A DNA stretch of 44,444 bases. Source: an uncultured Eubacteriales bacterium. Lineage in GTDB: Bacteria > Bacillota > Clostridia > Oscillospirales > Acutalibacteraceae. The DNA lies in contig ONAS01000022.1 in NCBI GenBank assembly GCA_900315815.1, positions 1 to 44,444 on the forward strand, given 5' to 3'. The notes beneath the pieces are model-generated. The model was given only the letters and a program-made list of their open reading frames with translations. It searched no databases and had not been told where the DNA came from. The position numbers and the translations under genes were made by a program. The stretch's first letter is position 1; each line of letters opens with the position of its first letter. Below are positions 17,213 through 25,369 of the stretch, piece by piece.

Positions 17213-17240
17213 TTATAAGCCAAGCACCGCATAAATGCAA
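17213..17240 (-). promoter_or_regulatory. Promoter of the GNAT gene
   Basis: Minus-strand TTGCAT (plus 17235-17240) and TATAAT (17213-17218) are separated by 16 bp, about 60 bp upstream of the ATG at 17152. Confidence 0.6.
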
Positions 17241-17290
17241 CACCTGTTCAGTGACTGTGTCACACCAAATCACATTTTTCCAGAAAGCGG

Positions 17291-17335
17291 CAGAACCGCA
17301 TGGACCTGCCTCAAAGGGGCGCGTCCGTGCGGTTC
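17291..17335. repeat. Hairpin repeat element, copy A
   Basis: GAACCGCATGGAC (17293-17305) pairs with GTCCGTGCGGTTC (17323-17335) with one G-T pair. A sequence-similar copy lies at 19102-19145, sharing CAGAACCGCA, TCAAAG and TGCGGTTC. Both copies sit 30-50 bp after the stop of a minus-strand gene and lack a long U tract. Confidence 0.65.
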
Positions 17336-17386
17336 CGGATATGTGTTAACAATGATATAGTAAAATGATGAACGCCGCACCGACGC

Positions 17387-17956
17387 TCAGGGATTCTCAC
17401 GCTTTGGGTAAAACGGACACCGCTGTCGGATACACTGACGGTTGACGTCGGAAAACGCGCATTTCGGTTCTTCATAGACAAGCGACAAACCGTAGTGGCG
17501 ATTCACATATTCGACGCCGTGCCTGAAGGCGAGCATCGCGTCCCGTTTACAGCATCGCGGACCGTTGATCGCGCCTAATTCGCCGATGGCGGCGGCGGTA
17601 AAGGACATATGCTCTCCCCAGCTGCCGTCGGTTGATAAAGGACCTGTTTGATCGATGATCGCAAGCGCTGCGCCGACAGACGTCACCGCGCCGCAAACGC
17701 CCCACAGACCGCACATGGCGCCGGGCATTCTCAGCCCTTCGTGCAGCAGTGCGTTCAGGCTCTCGTCGAGATCGATGTCCATACCGGCGTTCCTGCAGGC
17801 GACCAGCAGACTTGCGCCGTCAAGCACATGATGCTCCGGTCCGTGGATTGCGATATAATCTTTCCGCGCCATATTCTGAAAGATCCTTACGGGGCTTTTA
17901 CCTGTTTCTTGTCTGATGTCCCGAATGATCCTCTTCCCTTTTTCTTCAAGCGTCAT
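17387..17956 (-). CDS. DUF5714-like protein
   Basis: 189 residues from the ATG at 17956, preferred because AAGGGAG lies eight bases upstream. An earlier ATG at 18019 overlaps the preceding stop as ATGA and would add 21 residues of unremarkable sequence. Features are IHGPEHHVLDGASLL (residues about 37-51), a Gly/Ala/Cys-rich centre (GAMCGLWGVCGAVTSVGAA, about 78-96), GPRCCKRDA, and a C-terminal Cys cluster (CAFSDVNRQCIRQRCPFYP). These match my memory of DUF5714, a family often near radical-SAM or methyltransferase genes; neither is here. The conserved His and Cys suggest metal or Fe-S binding. It follows the thioesterase in an operon. Confidence 0.7.
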   Translation of the reverse strand: MTLEEKGKRIIRDIRQETGKSPVRIFQNMARKDYIAIHGPEHHVLDGASLLVACRNAGMDIDLDESLNALLHEGLRMPGAMCGLWGVCGAVTSVGAALAIIDQTGPLSTDGSWGEHMSFTAAAIGELGAINGPRCCKRDAMLAFRHGVEYVNRHYGLSLVYEEPKCAFSDVNRQCIRQRCPFYPKRENP

Positions 17957-18015
17957 TTTCCTGCTCCCTTTATATCGGTTTGTCGTATCTGAAAAGCCGT
18001 ATTGTTCCGCATGGT

Positions 18016-18441
18016 TCATCTGTCGGACGCCTGCTGTTCAGCCAATGATTCCATCAGCTCACAGAACGCGGGGTACTGTTTTTTCAGTCGGACGAGCCTG
18101 TTGTTCTGATTCAGAAAGCAATGCTCCGAATGCCCTTCAAACACGGTCTTGCCGTCGCTGTCCGTCATGACATAGCCGAGCTTCAGAACAGCGCCCCTCA
18201 GCTCACATACGGCGATGCGGATCAGGATCTCATCCGCAAAGGTGGTGCTTGCCTTGTATTTGCAGTCGATCGATGTGACGGCGGAGAACATCCCCTCGGC
18301 CTCCATCTTTTTGTAGCTCCAGCCGATCTGCTCAAGAAAATCGACTCTCGCTTCTTCCATCCAGCGAATGTAGTTTGAATGGTGCGTGATTCCCATTTTA
18401 TCGGTCTCATAATACTGAACGACATGCTTATAAGGGATCAT
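18016..18441 (-). CDS. Hotdog-fold acyl-CoA thioesterase (YbgC/4HBT type)
   Basis: 141 residues from the ATG at 18441, which has AAGGAG eight bases upstream. The motif YYETDKMGITHHSNYIRWME (about residues 9-28) is the signature of the 4HBT family: the Asp before xMG, then HHSNY and the helix with a conserved acidic residue. ARVDFLEQIG and DEILIRIAVCEL follow. The expected reaction is hydrolysis of an acyl-CoA or related thioester in the cytoplasm. It is probably cotranscribed with the acetyltransferase upstream (gap 84 bp) and with the DUF5714-like gene downstream. Confidence 0.85.
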   Translation of the reverse strand: MIPYKHVVQYYETDKMGITHHSNYIRWMEEARVDFLEQIGWSYKKMEAEGMFSAVTSIDCKYKASTTFADEILIRIAVCELRGAVLKLGYVMTDSDGKTVFEGHSEHCFLNQNNRLVRLKKQYPAFCELMESLAEQQASDR

Positions 18442-18525
18442 TTTTATCTCCTTTTCATCAGTCCGGATCAATTGCCGCGATCCGCTCGGTGAGTCCTTCT
18501 CGGCGGTCGGGCGCATTTCGGGAGC

Positions 18526-19035
18526 TTATCCCTGATACAGATAGCGGCAGATCTCTCTTCGCTCTCCCTGATAATCGTCGATACCCTTGAATTTCAGGAT
18601 AAACCCGCATTTTTCCATCACCTTCAGCGAAGCGATATTCTCCGCAAGGCAAACTCCCGCCATCTCGGAGATACCGATCCGTTCCATGATGACGGGCAGA
18701 AACGCTTTTACCGCTTCCGTCGCGTAACCGTGCCCGGTGTATCGCGCTCCGATGTGATAGCCGATCTCCCAAACGCCGTCGCCGAGCGGGACCGCCTGCA
18801 CATAGCCGATGTTTTCCCCGTCCCTGCGCAATACGGGATAGACCAGCGGCCCTTCACAGCCGCCGTACTGCGACATCAGAAAATCGATGGTTTCCGCCGC
18901 GTCCCCGACCGTTTCAAACACCTCATCCGGTACGAATCGGCGGGTGTCCTCATCGAGCGAGTTTTCATGCACAGCCTGCGCCATATCTGGTGTGAATTCG
19001 GTGATCGTCAATCGTTCTGTATTCAATTCAAACAT
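18526..19035 (-). CDS. RimJ/RimL-type GNAT acetyltransferase
   Basis: 169 residues. The start ELNTERLTITEFTPDMAQAV is typical of the RimJ/RimL group (TERLxLRxxxxxD). The core is ENIGYVQAVPLGDGVWEIGY (about residues 74-93), then HIGARYTGHGYATEAVKAFL, with the GxGYAxE acetyl-CoA loop. NIASLKVMEKCGF (about 134-146) is the conserved NxxSxxxxEKxGF motif. Most relatives acetylate protein N-termini or small amines. An AGGAGG site precedes the ATG. It is the first gene of a minus-strand run towards the thioesterase. Confidence 0.88.
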   Translation of the reverse strand: MFELNTERLTITEFTPDMAQAVHENSLDEDTRRFVPDEVFETVGDAAETIDFLMSQYGGCEGPLVYPVLRRDGENIGYVQAVPLGDGVWEIGYHIGARYTGHGYATEAVKAFLPVIMERIGISEMAGVCLAENIASLKVMEKCGFILKFKGIDDYQGERREICRYLYQG

Positions 19036-19101
19036 GGTTTCCTCCTGATTACTCTCATTTCAGAATCAAGCGTCACGGCTTGTATCGGTCAGATTCTCTC
19101 A

Positions 19102-19145
19102 CAGAACCGCACGGGCAGGCTCAAAGCGGCTTATCCATGCGGTTC
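19102..19145. repeat. Hairpin repeat element, copy B
   Basis: This 44-bp copy resembles the element at 17291-17335 in the same orientation, with CAGAACCGCA at one end and TGCGGTTC at the other. The arms pair except for one C-A mismatch. It lies 29 bp after the stop of the 19174 gene. Confidence 0.6.
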
Positions 19146-19173
19146 ATGATGCTATTGCTGATGATCAATGCGA

Positions 19174-20543
19174 TCAGTCGTCCTTTTCCTCAGCGGGGAA
19201 CACCTTGATGATGCCCGCGAGCTTTCTCTGGATCAGGGAGGCGTTGATGATGGTGACGTCGCCGTCTCCGCTGTCCATCGAGAAGATCTTGGTGATATAA
19301 TTGAGATCCAGATTCTTGTCCCTGTAATGATTCGGGACCGAGACAGTGACAATGAGGTCGTCGTGGGCGTCATAAATCGCCGCGCCTTCGGATCCGTTTT
19401 TGCGATCGCCCGGACGGATCGATGTGGTAGAGAGCGCAACGGTGGGAAGATACCATCCCGAGCCCATCTGCCCGTAGTCGGAGGTGAAATCCTTGAGATA
19501 GAAATGGGCGAGCTCGCTGTGTGAATAGCTGCCGTCATCTTTTTGATCGAAGTTATATACCAGAACGCGCGCATCGGCTGCGTCCGAGTCAGTGCCCTTA
19601 TCGGGCATATAAAAGGCGACCTCTTCCTTGCTGTCGCCGTCATAGTCGCCCGCGGCAAGGGGAACATAGCCCTTGCTTTCCTGTGCGCAGATATCCAGCA
19701 CATATTTACTGCTTTCCATAATGATGGAGAACTCGTCCACAGTTTCCCAGTTGTATTTCGTGCTGTCATCGGCGTCCGGAAGCCGATCAAACAGCTTCAG
19801 ATAGATGCCGGAGCCCATATTCGGGTCTTTTCTCTTATAGGCAAGACCGAAATACACCAATTCGTCCAGACCGTCGCCGTCAACGTCGACGCCGATCGTG
19901 TTAGTGGTCTGAAAATCCCATTCATCCGAGTTCTGGCCCCATTTGAGCTGGCTCGTATTGGTTGCAAGATCGTCATAACCGTCGATTTTTGACGCGTTGT
20001 CCAAATCCATGTCGTTGATGGTCTCAACGATCGCTTCGCATTCATTGTAGCGGTTGACCGAAGCGACCACCAGCTCGTTGGGATAGATGAAGCTGTAGCC
20101 GGACATCGGATCCTGATACTGCGGCGAGGTCGCATAATTCTTTGCGTCGCCCTTCATCTTGTCAACATTAAAGCCAAATGAGCTGTACAGGTCCTGGTCG
20201 CAGGAGAAGGTGATGAAGTTTCCGTCATAGTCTGCCTGCTGTGCCTCCTGCACATACTCAAGCATTTCGCCGCCTTCCAGCTCGTTCGCGCTTGATATAT
20301 GAGAAACGAGCAGATCGGTTGCCAGCTGATCGAGGTTGTACTGACCGACCGTGCCGCCGGTCGACGAGCTGCCTGCGTCGGATCTGCCGCCGTCGTCAGA
20401 TACCGCAGCGATATCGCTCAGCCTGTCGAAGAAGGATTCTTCGTCGGCTGCCGCTGTGCCGATGACGCTGACTGTGACCACTGAGGCGATCATGCACAGC
20501 GTCAAAAGAAGCGATTAGCATTTTTTGAAATACGTTTTAGCAT
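19174..20543 (-). CDS. Secreted FG-GAP/VCBS-like protein with frameshifted signal peptide and half dockerin
   Basis: 443 residues are readable from a TTG at 20505, but that TTG has no ribosome site. An ATG at 20543 has AAGGA upstream and encodes MLKRISKNANRFF before stopping; restoring one T at the four-T run (plus bases 20504-20507) joins it to LTLCMIASVVTVSVIGTAAA, a complete signal peptide. The mature part has calcium-loop repeats of the FG-GAP type: VDVDGDGLDELVYFG (about residue 185) and AGDYDGDSKEEVAFYM (about 285). The C-terminus is one degenerate dockerin repeat, GDGDVTIINASLIQRKLAG, with Ca-ligand positions 1 and 12 altered. The likely role is extracellular binding or structure; no catalytic motif was found. 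Confidence 0.65.
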
Positions 20544-20613
20544 TATATCCCGTCCTTTACAATATTTTTTCATTATAAATATAAAGATTTTTACATCGAT
20601 CCGCAACACCTTA

Positions 20614-20653
20614 GGGACGAACGGTCGATTTCTGGGACAAACGGTTGATCTCG
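20614..20653 (-). promoter_or_regulatory. Tandem 20-bp repeat resembling a LytTR-type operator
   Basis: Two adjacent 20-bp copies (20614-20633, 20634-20653) share GGGAC-AACGGT-GAT. On the minus strand each contains ACCGTT(C/T)GT, which fits the published LytTR consensus [TA][AC][CA]GTTN[AG][TG]. The two 9-mers are 11 bp apart, two helical turns centre to centre. They lie about 75 bp upstream of the FG-GAP gene start. No LytTR regulator is encoded in this window. Confidence 0.4.
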
Positions 20654-20781
20654 GAAAACGATCGGCAGACGTCCGATATCCGTGTGCATTATTGTATCCT
20701 TTTCTCCCATCGGCGGATTTTCCGACCGAAAAAGCAGAAACGCGCGGGATGTCGGATCACGCAGAAAAATCCGTGTTTGTG

Positions 20782-20810
20782 TTGCATATACGGACCGCAT
20801 GGCGTATAAT
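20782..20810 (+). promoter_or_regulatory. Promoter of the C45-like amidohydrolase gene
   Basis: TTGCAT (20782-20787) and TATAAT (20805-20810) have a 17-bp spacer. The start codon is at 20903, giving a leader of about 85 nt without a terminator-like hairpin. Confidence 0.65.
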
Positions 20811-20902
20811 TGGATCAGCCGCTCTCACGATCCGCTCCGCACGGGCAGAACGCTTCAAGGCAGGCGCCCGACGGCTTCCGTAATGAAAATAAGGTGATGA
20901 CT

Positions 20903-21979
20903 ATGAAAACCGCTGACAATCGCTCAAAAACAAAGAAGATCATCAAGATCACCGCGCTCAGCCTTGTCGGACTGATCCTTATCGGCGTGATCGTCGCCGG
21001 GATCATCCTGTACGGCAGGATCGCCTCCATGCTGAGCATCAAGCACGTCGGGGACGATCTGTATACGATGAATTTCCAGCAGGATTACCATCTGGACAAG
21101 GCGCTGGACGCACATATCAAAAACGAAAACGACCTGCTGCGTTTTGTCTGCGATGATATGCTCTTCGGCTATCAGCTCGACGCTGTCCCCGAAAAATACG
21201 CCTGCAGCGCTTTCATCACGCCGACTCCCGACGGTGAGTATCTTGTGGGGCGCAACTTCGGTCTGGGCGGTTCGGATACGCTTTGCCTCTATACCCATCC
21301 CAACGACGGATATGCTTCAATGTCCACGGTTTCAACAGACATGATCTCCGTCGGCGGAGATAACGAATACGGTACGCTGAGCTTTTTCGGCAGAGCCGCC
21401 CTGTTATCCGCGCCTTATATGTGCGTGGACGGCATGAACGAGAAGGGACTGAGCGCTTCCCTGCTGGATATGGATCTCGGCGAAACGCATATGTACTCCG
21501 ATCGGCCCGACATCACGGTCACCATGGCGATCCGTCTCATTCTCGACCGTGCCGCTTCGGTCGATGAAGCGATCGGACTGCTGGAGCAATACAACATCCA
21601 TTCGGGACACGGATGGACTCAGCATATCTTCATCGCCGACGCAAGCGGTGACGCCGCGGTCGCCGAGTGGTATAACGATAAGATGAGAGTCGTCAAAAGT
21701 CCGATCTGCACGAACTTCAGGATGTCGGATAAATTTCTGGAGGGGGATTTTTCGGGACAGTGCGACCGATTCGATCTGCTCGACAACGCCTTGAAGGAGA
21801 AGCCGAAAAACACCGCGGAGGATTCCATGAAGCTCCTGGAGGCCGTCAAGCAGGAGGATCCCGTTTACAATATGTTCACCGAGTGGTCCGTCGTATACGA
21901 CCTGACGGATTTTTCGGCGGATTATGTCGTCAACATGGATTACGGCACCGTGTATCACCTGGATCCCAAAGACTTCTGA
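20903..21979 (+). CDS. Membrane-anchored C45/choloylglycine-hydrolase-like amidohydrolase
   Basis: 358 residues from the ATG at 20903 (AAGGTG six bases upstream). A single membrane segment lies at about residues 15-36 after a basic start, so the catalytic domain should face outside. EKYACSAFITPTPDGEYLVG (about 95-114) places a Cys after a hydrophobic strand as in Ntn-type linear-amide hydrolases, followed by RNFGLGG. GMNEKGLSASLLDMDLG (about 178-194) and ADASGDAAVAEW (near 248) are further family signatures. Relatives cleave bile-salt amides, N-acyl amides or the acyl-penicillin bond. No propeptide-processing evidence can be seen. The C26-like gene follows 83 bp later, probably in the same transcript. 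Confidence 0.75.
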   Translation: MKTADNRSKTKKIIKITALSLVGLILIGVIVAGIILYGRIASMLSIKHVGDDLYTMNFQQDYHLDKALDAHIKNENDLLRFVCDDMLFGYQLDAVPEKYACSAFITPTPDGEYLVGRNFGLGGSDTLCLYTHPNDGYASMSTVSTDMISVGGDNEYGTLSFFGRAALLSAPYMCVDGMNEKGLSASLLDMDLGETHMYSDRPDITVTMAIRLILDRAASVDEAIGLLEQYNIHSGHGWTQHIFIADASGDAAVAEWYNDKMRVVKSPICTNFRMSDKFLEGDFSGQCDRFDLLDNALKEKPKNTAEDSMKLLEAVKQEDPVYNMFTEWSVVYDLTDFSADYVVNMDYGTVYHLDPKDF

Positions 21980-22062
21980 TAAGAATGTGCGCATCAGCAC
22001 ATGACCTCAGTAGATATGATAAATTGAACACCGGTATCATCAGACAAGAAGGACAATGATTT

Positions 22063-22776
22063 ATGAACAGCAAACCGATCATCGGCGTCATGCCGCTATG
22101 GGATGACAACAGAAAAAGCATCTGGATCCACCCGGGATATTTTGACGGCGTCATCAAAGCGGGCGGCGTCCCGATACTGCTCCCGCTGACCCGGGAGGAA
22201 GACGTGTTCACGCAGGCGCTCAGAATCTGCAGCGGACTGCTTTTTACAGGAGGGCAGGATGTATCTCCCGCGCTTTACGGCAAAGCCGATACTGCGGATA
22301 CACCCGACACCTGTCCCCTGCGCGATCATCAGGAGTCTCTCGCAATAAGATTCGCGTTGGAACACGACCTGTCCGTGCTGGGGATCTGCAGAGGACATCA
22401 GCTTCTGAACGTCCTGCTCGGCGGAACGCTCTGGCAGGATATCCCTTCAGAGGTTGAACACCCGCTCGTGCATCTGCATACCCCGCCGCAGGATCCCGTT
22501 TCCCACGACGTGATTCTCGAACCCGACACGCCCCTGTCGTCGCTGCTTCAGCGGCAGAGGATCACGGTGAACAGCTATCATCACCAGGGCGTCAGAGAGC
22601 TGTCCCCGATGCTGAAATGTATGGCGCGTGCATCCGACGGCGTGATCGAGGCGGCGTATATGCCCGAAAAACGGTTTGTCTGGGGCGTACAGTGGCATCC
22701 CGAAATGTCCTGTCAGACAGATGAAAACAGCATGAAGATCTTTGCGGCGTTTGTCAGCAGCGCAAGGCATGATTGA
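22063..22776 (+). CDS. Gamma-glutamyl hydrolase-like protein (peptidase C26, PuuD type)
   Basis: 237 residues, a class I glutamine-amidotransferase fold. KPIIGVMPLWDD starts the domain; LLFTGGQDVSPALYG (about residues 62-76) is the PuuD-type oxyanion region. LGICRGHQLLN (about 106-116) carries the nucleophile Cys, NSYHHQGVRELSP (about 170) the substrate-side His pair, and GVQWHPEMS (about 207-215) the catalytic His and Glu. All key residues are present, so it should hydrolyse a gamma-glutamyl amide. An AAGGA site precedes the ATG. It lies directly downstream of an amidohydrolase. A divergent paralogue is found at 40990-41679. Confidence 0.85.
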   Translation: MNSKPIIGVMPLWDDNRKSIWIHPGYFDGVIKAGGVPILLPLTREEDVFTQALRICSGLLFTGGQDVSPALYGKADTADTPDTCPLRDHQESLAIRFALEHDLSVLGICRGHQLLNVLLGGTLWQDIPSEVEHPLVHLHTPPQDPVSHDVILEPDTPLSSLLQRQRITVNSYHHQGVRELSPMLKCMARASDGVIEAAYMPEKRFVWGVQWHPEMSCQTDENSMKIFAAFVSSARHD

Positions 22777-22789
22777 TCCCGAAAGCAAA

Positions 22790-22822
22790 AGCGGGGCAGG
22801 TACCTGACGTATCTGCCCCGCT
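22790..22822. terminator. Bidirectional terminator between convergent genes
   Basis: AGCGGGGCAG (22790-22799) pairs with CTGCCCCGCT (22813-22822). AAAA precedes it, giving a U tract on the minus strand for the YitT gene. The plus-strand side has a weaker T-rich tail. Confidence 0.75.
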
Positions 22823-22834
22823 GTGTATTTGCGG

Positions 22835-23758
22835 CTATTTCTTTTTCAGATTCTCAAAAAAGTTGTAACGGATCTTTTGATAATTGCCCAAGGTCTCATT
22901 GATCACGGTCGAATAGGCAAAGGCGTCCGGATGTGCGGCGATGATCTTTTCCATCGCGACGACCTGGTGCTTTTGCACGACACAGATCAGCATTTCCATT
23001 TCCCTGCCCGAGAACATACCCTTTGCTGGGACGACCGTGACGGAATGCTTCAGCTGTGACATGATCTCCTCGGATATCGCTTTGGATTCCTGCGACACGA
23101 TCTCGAATTTGATCCGCTGTCGTGAGCCGCGCAGGATCTTGTCGCTGACCTGACTTGAGAGGAACGAGTAGATGATGCAGAGAACCACCGGCTCCATCTT
23201 GAAGTCATAGACAAAATAGGACGCGGCGGCGACACAGGTATTCATCGCGAAAATGATCCACATCAGATTCTGCTCCGGCCATTTTTTGTGGATCAGCGCG
23301 GCAACGATATCCGTACCTCCGGTGCACGAGTTCATACGGATCAGCGCCCCGTAGATGATGCCGGTGATGACGCCCGAGGCGATCGGCGCAAGGATCGTGC
23401 TGGTCCCGTTGGCGGTTTTATAGCTCAGGAAGGACAGGTCGATCACCTTGTATTGCAGCAGCAGAAGCGCGGCGGAGAAGGTCAGCGTAAAGACCGTCGT
23501 CCTCGCGGCAAAGCTCTTGTCCAGAAAAATGAACGCCAGGATGCACAGCGGAACATTGATGAGAAGGCTCAGATACGCGACGGAAAAATGCAGCTTGTAT
23601 TGGATCATCGTCGCGATACCGTTGATGCCCGCAGGGGCAAAGCTGTTTTCAAAAATAAAGATCTGATAACACAAAGCCATGATGAAGGCAGTCGCGATGA
23701 TCATCACATACGCTCCGATTGTTTTCATGATCCCGCTCGTCTTTGATCCATTGGTCAT
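22835..23758 (-). CDS. YitT-family membrane protein
   Basis: 307 residues. Five to six membrane segments lie in the first 210 residues, with the family signatures FAPAGINGIATMI (about 36-48) and NSCTGGTDIVAAL (about 142-154). The C-terminal 85 residues form the soluble DUF2179 domain (VTVVPAKGMFSGREMEMLI), thought to bind a small ligand. The biochemical role of the family is unsettled; transport has been suggested. The promoter at 23795-23822 and terminator at 22790-22822 make it a single-gene unit. An AAAGGAAG element lies further than usual from the ATG. Confidence 0.9.
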   Translation of the reverse strand: MTNGSKTSGIMKTIGAYVMIIATAFIMALCYQIFIFENSFAPAGINGIATMIQYKLHFSVAYLSLLINVPLCILAFIFLDKSFAARTTVFTLTFSAALLLLQYKVIDLSFLSYKTANGTSTILAPIASGVITGIIYGALIRMNSCTGGTDIVAALIHKKWPEQNLMWIIFAMNTCVAAASYFVYDFKMEPVVLCIIYSFLSSQVSDKILRGSRQRIKFEIVSQESKAISEEIMSQLKHSVTVVPAKGMFSGREMEMLICVVQKHQVVAMEKIIAAHPDAFAYSTVINETLGNYQKIRYNFFENLKKK

Positions 23759-23794
23759 CGTCTGTTCGCCCGCTTCCTTTTATTGATCATTTCT

Positions 23795-23822
23795 ATTATC
23801 TCAAAATCTCTGCATTTGTCAA
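23795..23822 (-). promoter_or_regulatory. Promoter of the YitT-family gene
   Basis: Minus-strand TTGACA (plus 23817-23822) and GATAAT (23795-23800) with a 16-bp spacer, 37 bp upstream of the ATG. Confidence 0.65.
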
Positions 23823-23891
23823 GAAATATCGGAGAGTCCGACAAAATTCCGCAGACGTGCGGGCCATCCTCCGAAGTCTCCGCGAATGAAA

Positions 23892-23932
23892 AACGGCTCG
23901 GGAAGCATACCGCGAGCCGTTCCTGTTTTTTT
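23892..23932. terminator. Terminator after the 23989-25275 gene
   Basis: AACGGCTCG (23892-23900) pairs with CGAGCCGTT (23913-23921). Five A residues on the left give a U run on the minus strand, and a T run on the right also allows plus-strand use. Confidence 0.8.
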
Positions 23933-23988
23933 AGCTGTTTTCGGTTCGATCTGCGGATTCCGGAACGCCGGAACGATGATCGGGAGCG

Positions 23989-25275
23989 TCAGAACTTCTC
24001 GAATTTCTTTACCACCCAATCGCGCTTATAGTGATGATACTCGCCTGAGCAATGCGGACAATGCTTGATTTTTGACGCATCAAAGCTGGCGCCGCAGCCA
24101 TGGCAGGATACCGCGTGGATGGTGAAGCCGTAATCGTTCTCCGCGTTGACGCTTTTGCAGAGCAGAAGATGGAATTTATCCTTTTTGCGGAAGACCCTGT
24201 TCTTCCTGCAATGGATATCATCCATATACACCACGACGTCCAGATAAACAAGCCCGTTATCGACATAATAATTCTTTACGTCGAACAGTCCGCGCCAGCG
24301 CATATCGATAATATCGTCAAAGGTGTTCTGCATCGGTTTTCCGTCGTACATGGCGAGATCGTCGTAATTCTCGGAGTAAACCATCATGTTGGTCAGATAG
24401 ATCAGCTTCCCGATGAAATGGTCGATGGAAAAATTCGGCTCAAAGCGACGCATGAAGACGGGCAGGTTCTTTTTGACCTTAAAATATCTGATCATCGTCG
24501 GCAATCCCGTCAGCGCCTTCCAGATGACGTAGCCAAGCGCCGCCATAGCGAGAAGGATGTATCCGCCCATCGCGCCGACTCCCGCGGAAACAGCGAGCGA
24601 TAATACGCACTGTATGATGCCGAGGACGTCCCCTCCCTGAAAAGCCTGGGTATACATACTCATGTTCGTGAAGAACGTGATCAACGGGGCGAGAAGACCG
24701 CCGGCGATCACAAACGGCAAGACATGACGGACATAGCTGAAGCTGTCGACCGTATAGAAATTCGTGATCTTAGGGAAAAGTTCGTTCAGCAAAAAGCGTG
24801 TTCCGCAGAACTCACAGCCTTCGGTGAGCTTGCTGACGACGGTAGGCGCGCCGCAGTGAGGGCACACATAATTGGCGTCGGCATTTTGCTGTCCCTTGAG
24901 CCAAATCGCGTACGCGTAGATAGTCTGCCTTTCACGGATCTCCTTTTTCAGCTTGCCGTGGACCCTGAATCCGACCCGCGCGATGAGATTGTGGAACGGG
25001 ATCCTTGTCACGTAACGCGTATCGACGTCCATCTTCCATGCGACACCCTTGATCATTCTGTCGTAATTGCGCGAATAATCATAGGTGATGGAAGCGTCCT
25101 TTTTTCTCAGCCTTTCCCTTTGCAAAGACCGCGTATACTTCAGATCGGCAGAAGCATCATCGGGATCCGGCTTTTCGCTTTGCGTATTCAGCTGAGATAT
25201 GAACCGGTCAAGGATGAGCTTTGCTTGCTCATCATAGCTGAGATTTGTTTCATCGGGAGAAAAAGACATTGACAT
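23989..25275 (-). CDS. Zinc-ribbon membrane protein, possibly Tim44-like
   Basis: 428 residues. After an acidic/basic start, residues about 140-170 hold a CxxC...CxxC ribbon (YVCPHCGAPTVV then GCEFCGTRF). Three or so hydrophobic segments follow at about 185-270 (VLPFVIAGGLLAPLITFF and a Gly/Ala-rich pair). The region at 285-385 is soluble and resembles Tim44-like domains in layout (DDLAMYDGKPMQNTFDDIID), a weak impression. A second ribbon closes the protein (SCHGCGASFD then HCPHCSGEYHHY). It shares its architecture of two zinc ribbons around membrane segments with the 2269-3480 protein. It is a single-gene unit with its own promoter and terminator. Confidence 0.7.
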   Translation of the reverse strand: MSMSFSPDETNLSYDEQAKLILDRFISQLNTQSEKPDPDDASADLKYTRSLQRERLRKKDASITYDYSRNYDRMIKGVAWKMDVDTRYVTRIPFHNLIARVGFRVHGKLKKEIRERQTIYAYAIWLKGQQNADANYVCPHCGAPTVVSKLTEGCEFCGTRFLLNELFPKITNFYTVDSFSYVRHVLPFVIAGGLLAPLITFFTNMSMYTQAFQGGDVLGIIQCVLSLAVSAGVGAMGGYILLAMAALGYVIWKALTGLPTMIRYFKVKKNLPVFMRRFEPNFSIDHFIGKLIYLTNMMVYSENYDDLAMYDGKPMQNTFDDIIDMRWRGLFDVKNYYVDNGLVYLDVVVYMDDIHCRKNRVFRKKDKFHLLLCKSVNAENDYGFTIHAVSCHGCGASFDASKIKHCPHCSGEYHHYKRDWVVKKFEKF

Positions 25276-25306
25276 ATTACCCTGCCCCTTAAGATTTTCT
25301 GCAAAA

Positions 25307-25335
25307 AATATACCACAAAAACGGGCTTGTGTCCA
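25307..25335 (-). promoter_or_regulatory. Promoter of the 23989-25275 gene
   Basis: Minus-strand TGGACA (plus 25330-25335) and TATATT (25307-25312) with a 17-bp spacer, 32 bp from the ATG. Confidence 0.65.
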
Positions 25336-25369
25336 GAACCGTGAAGCATTTTCTTGCCGAAAAACAAAA

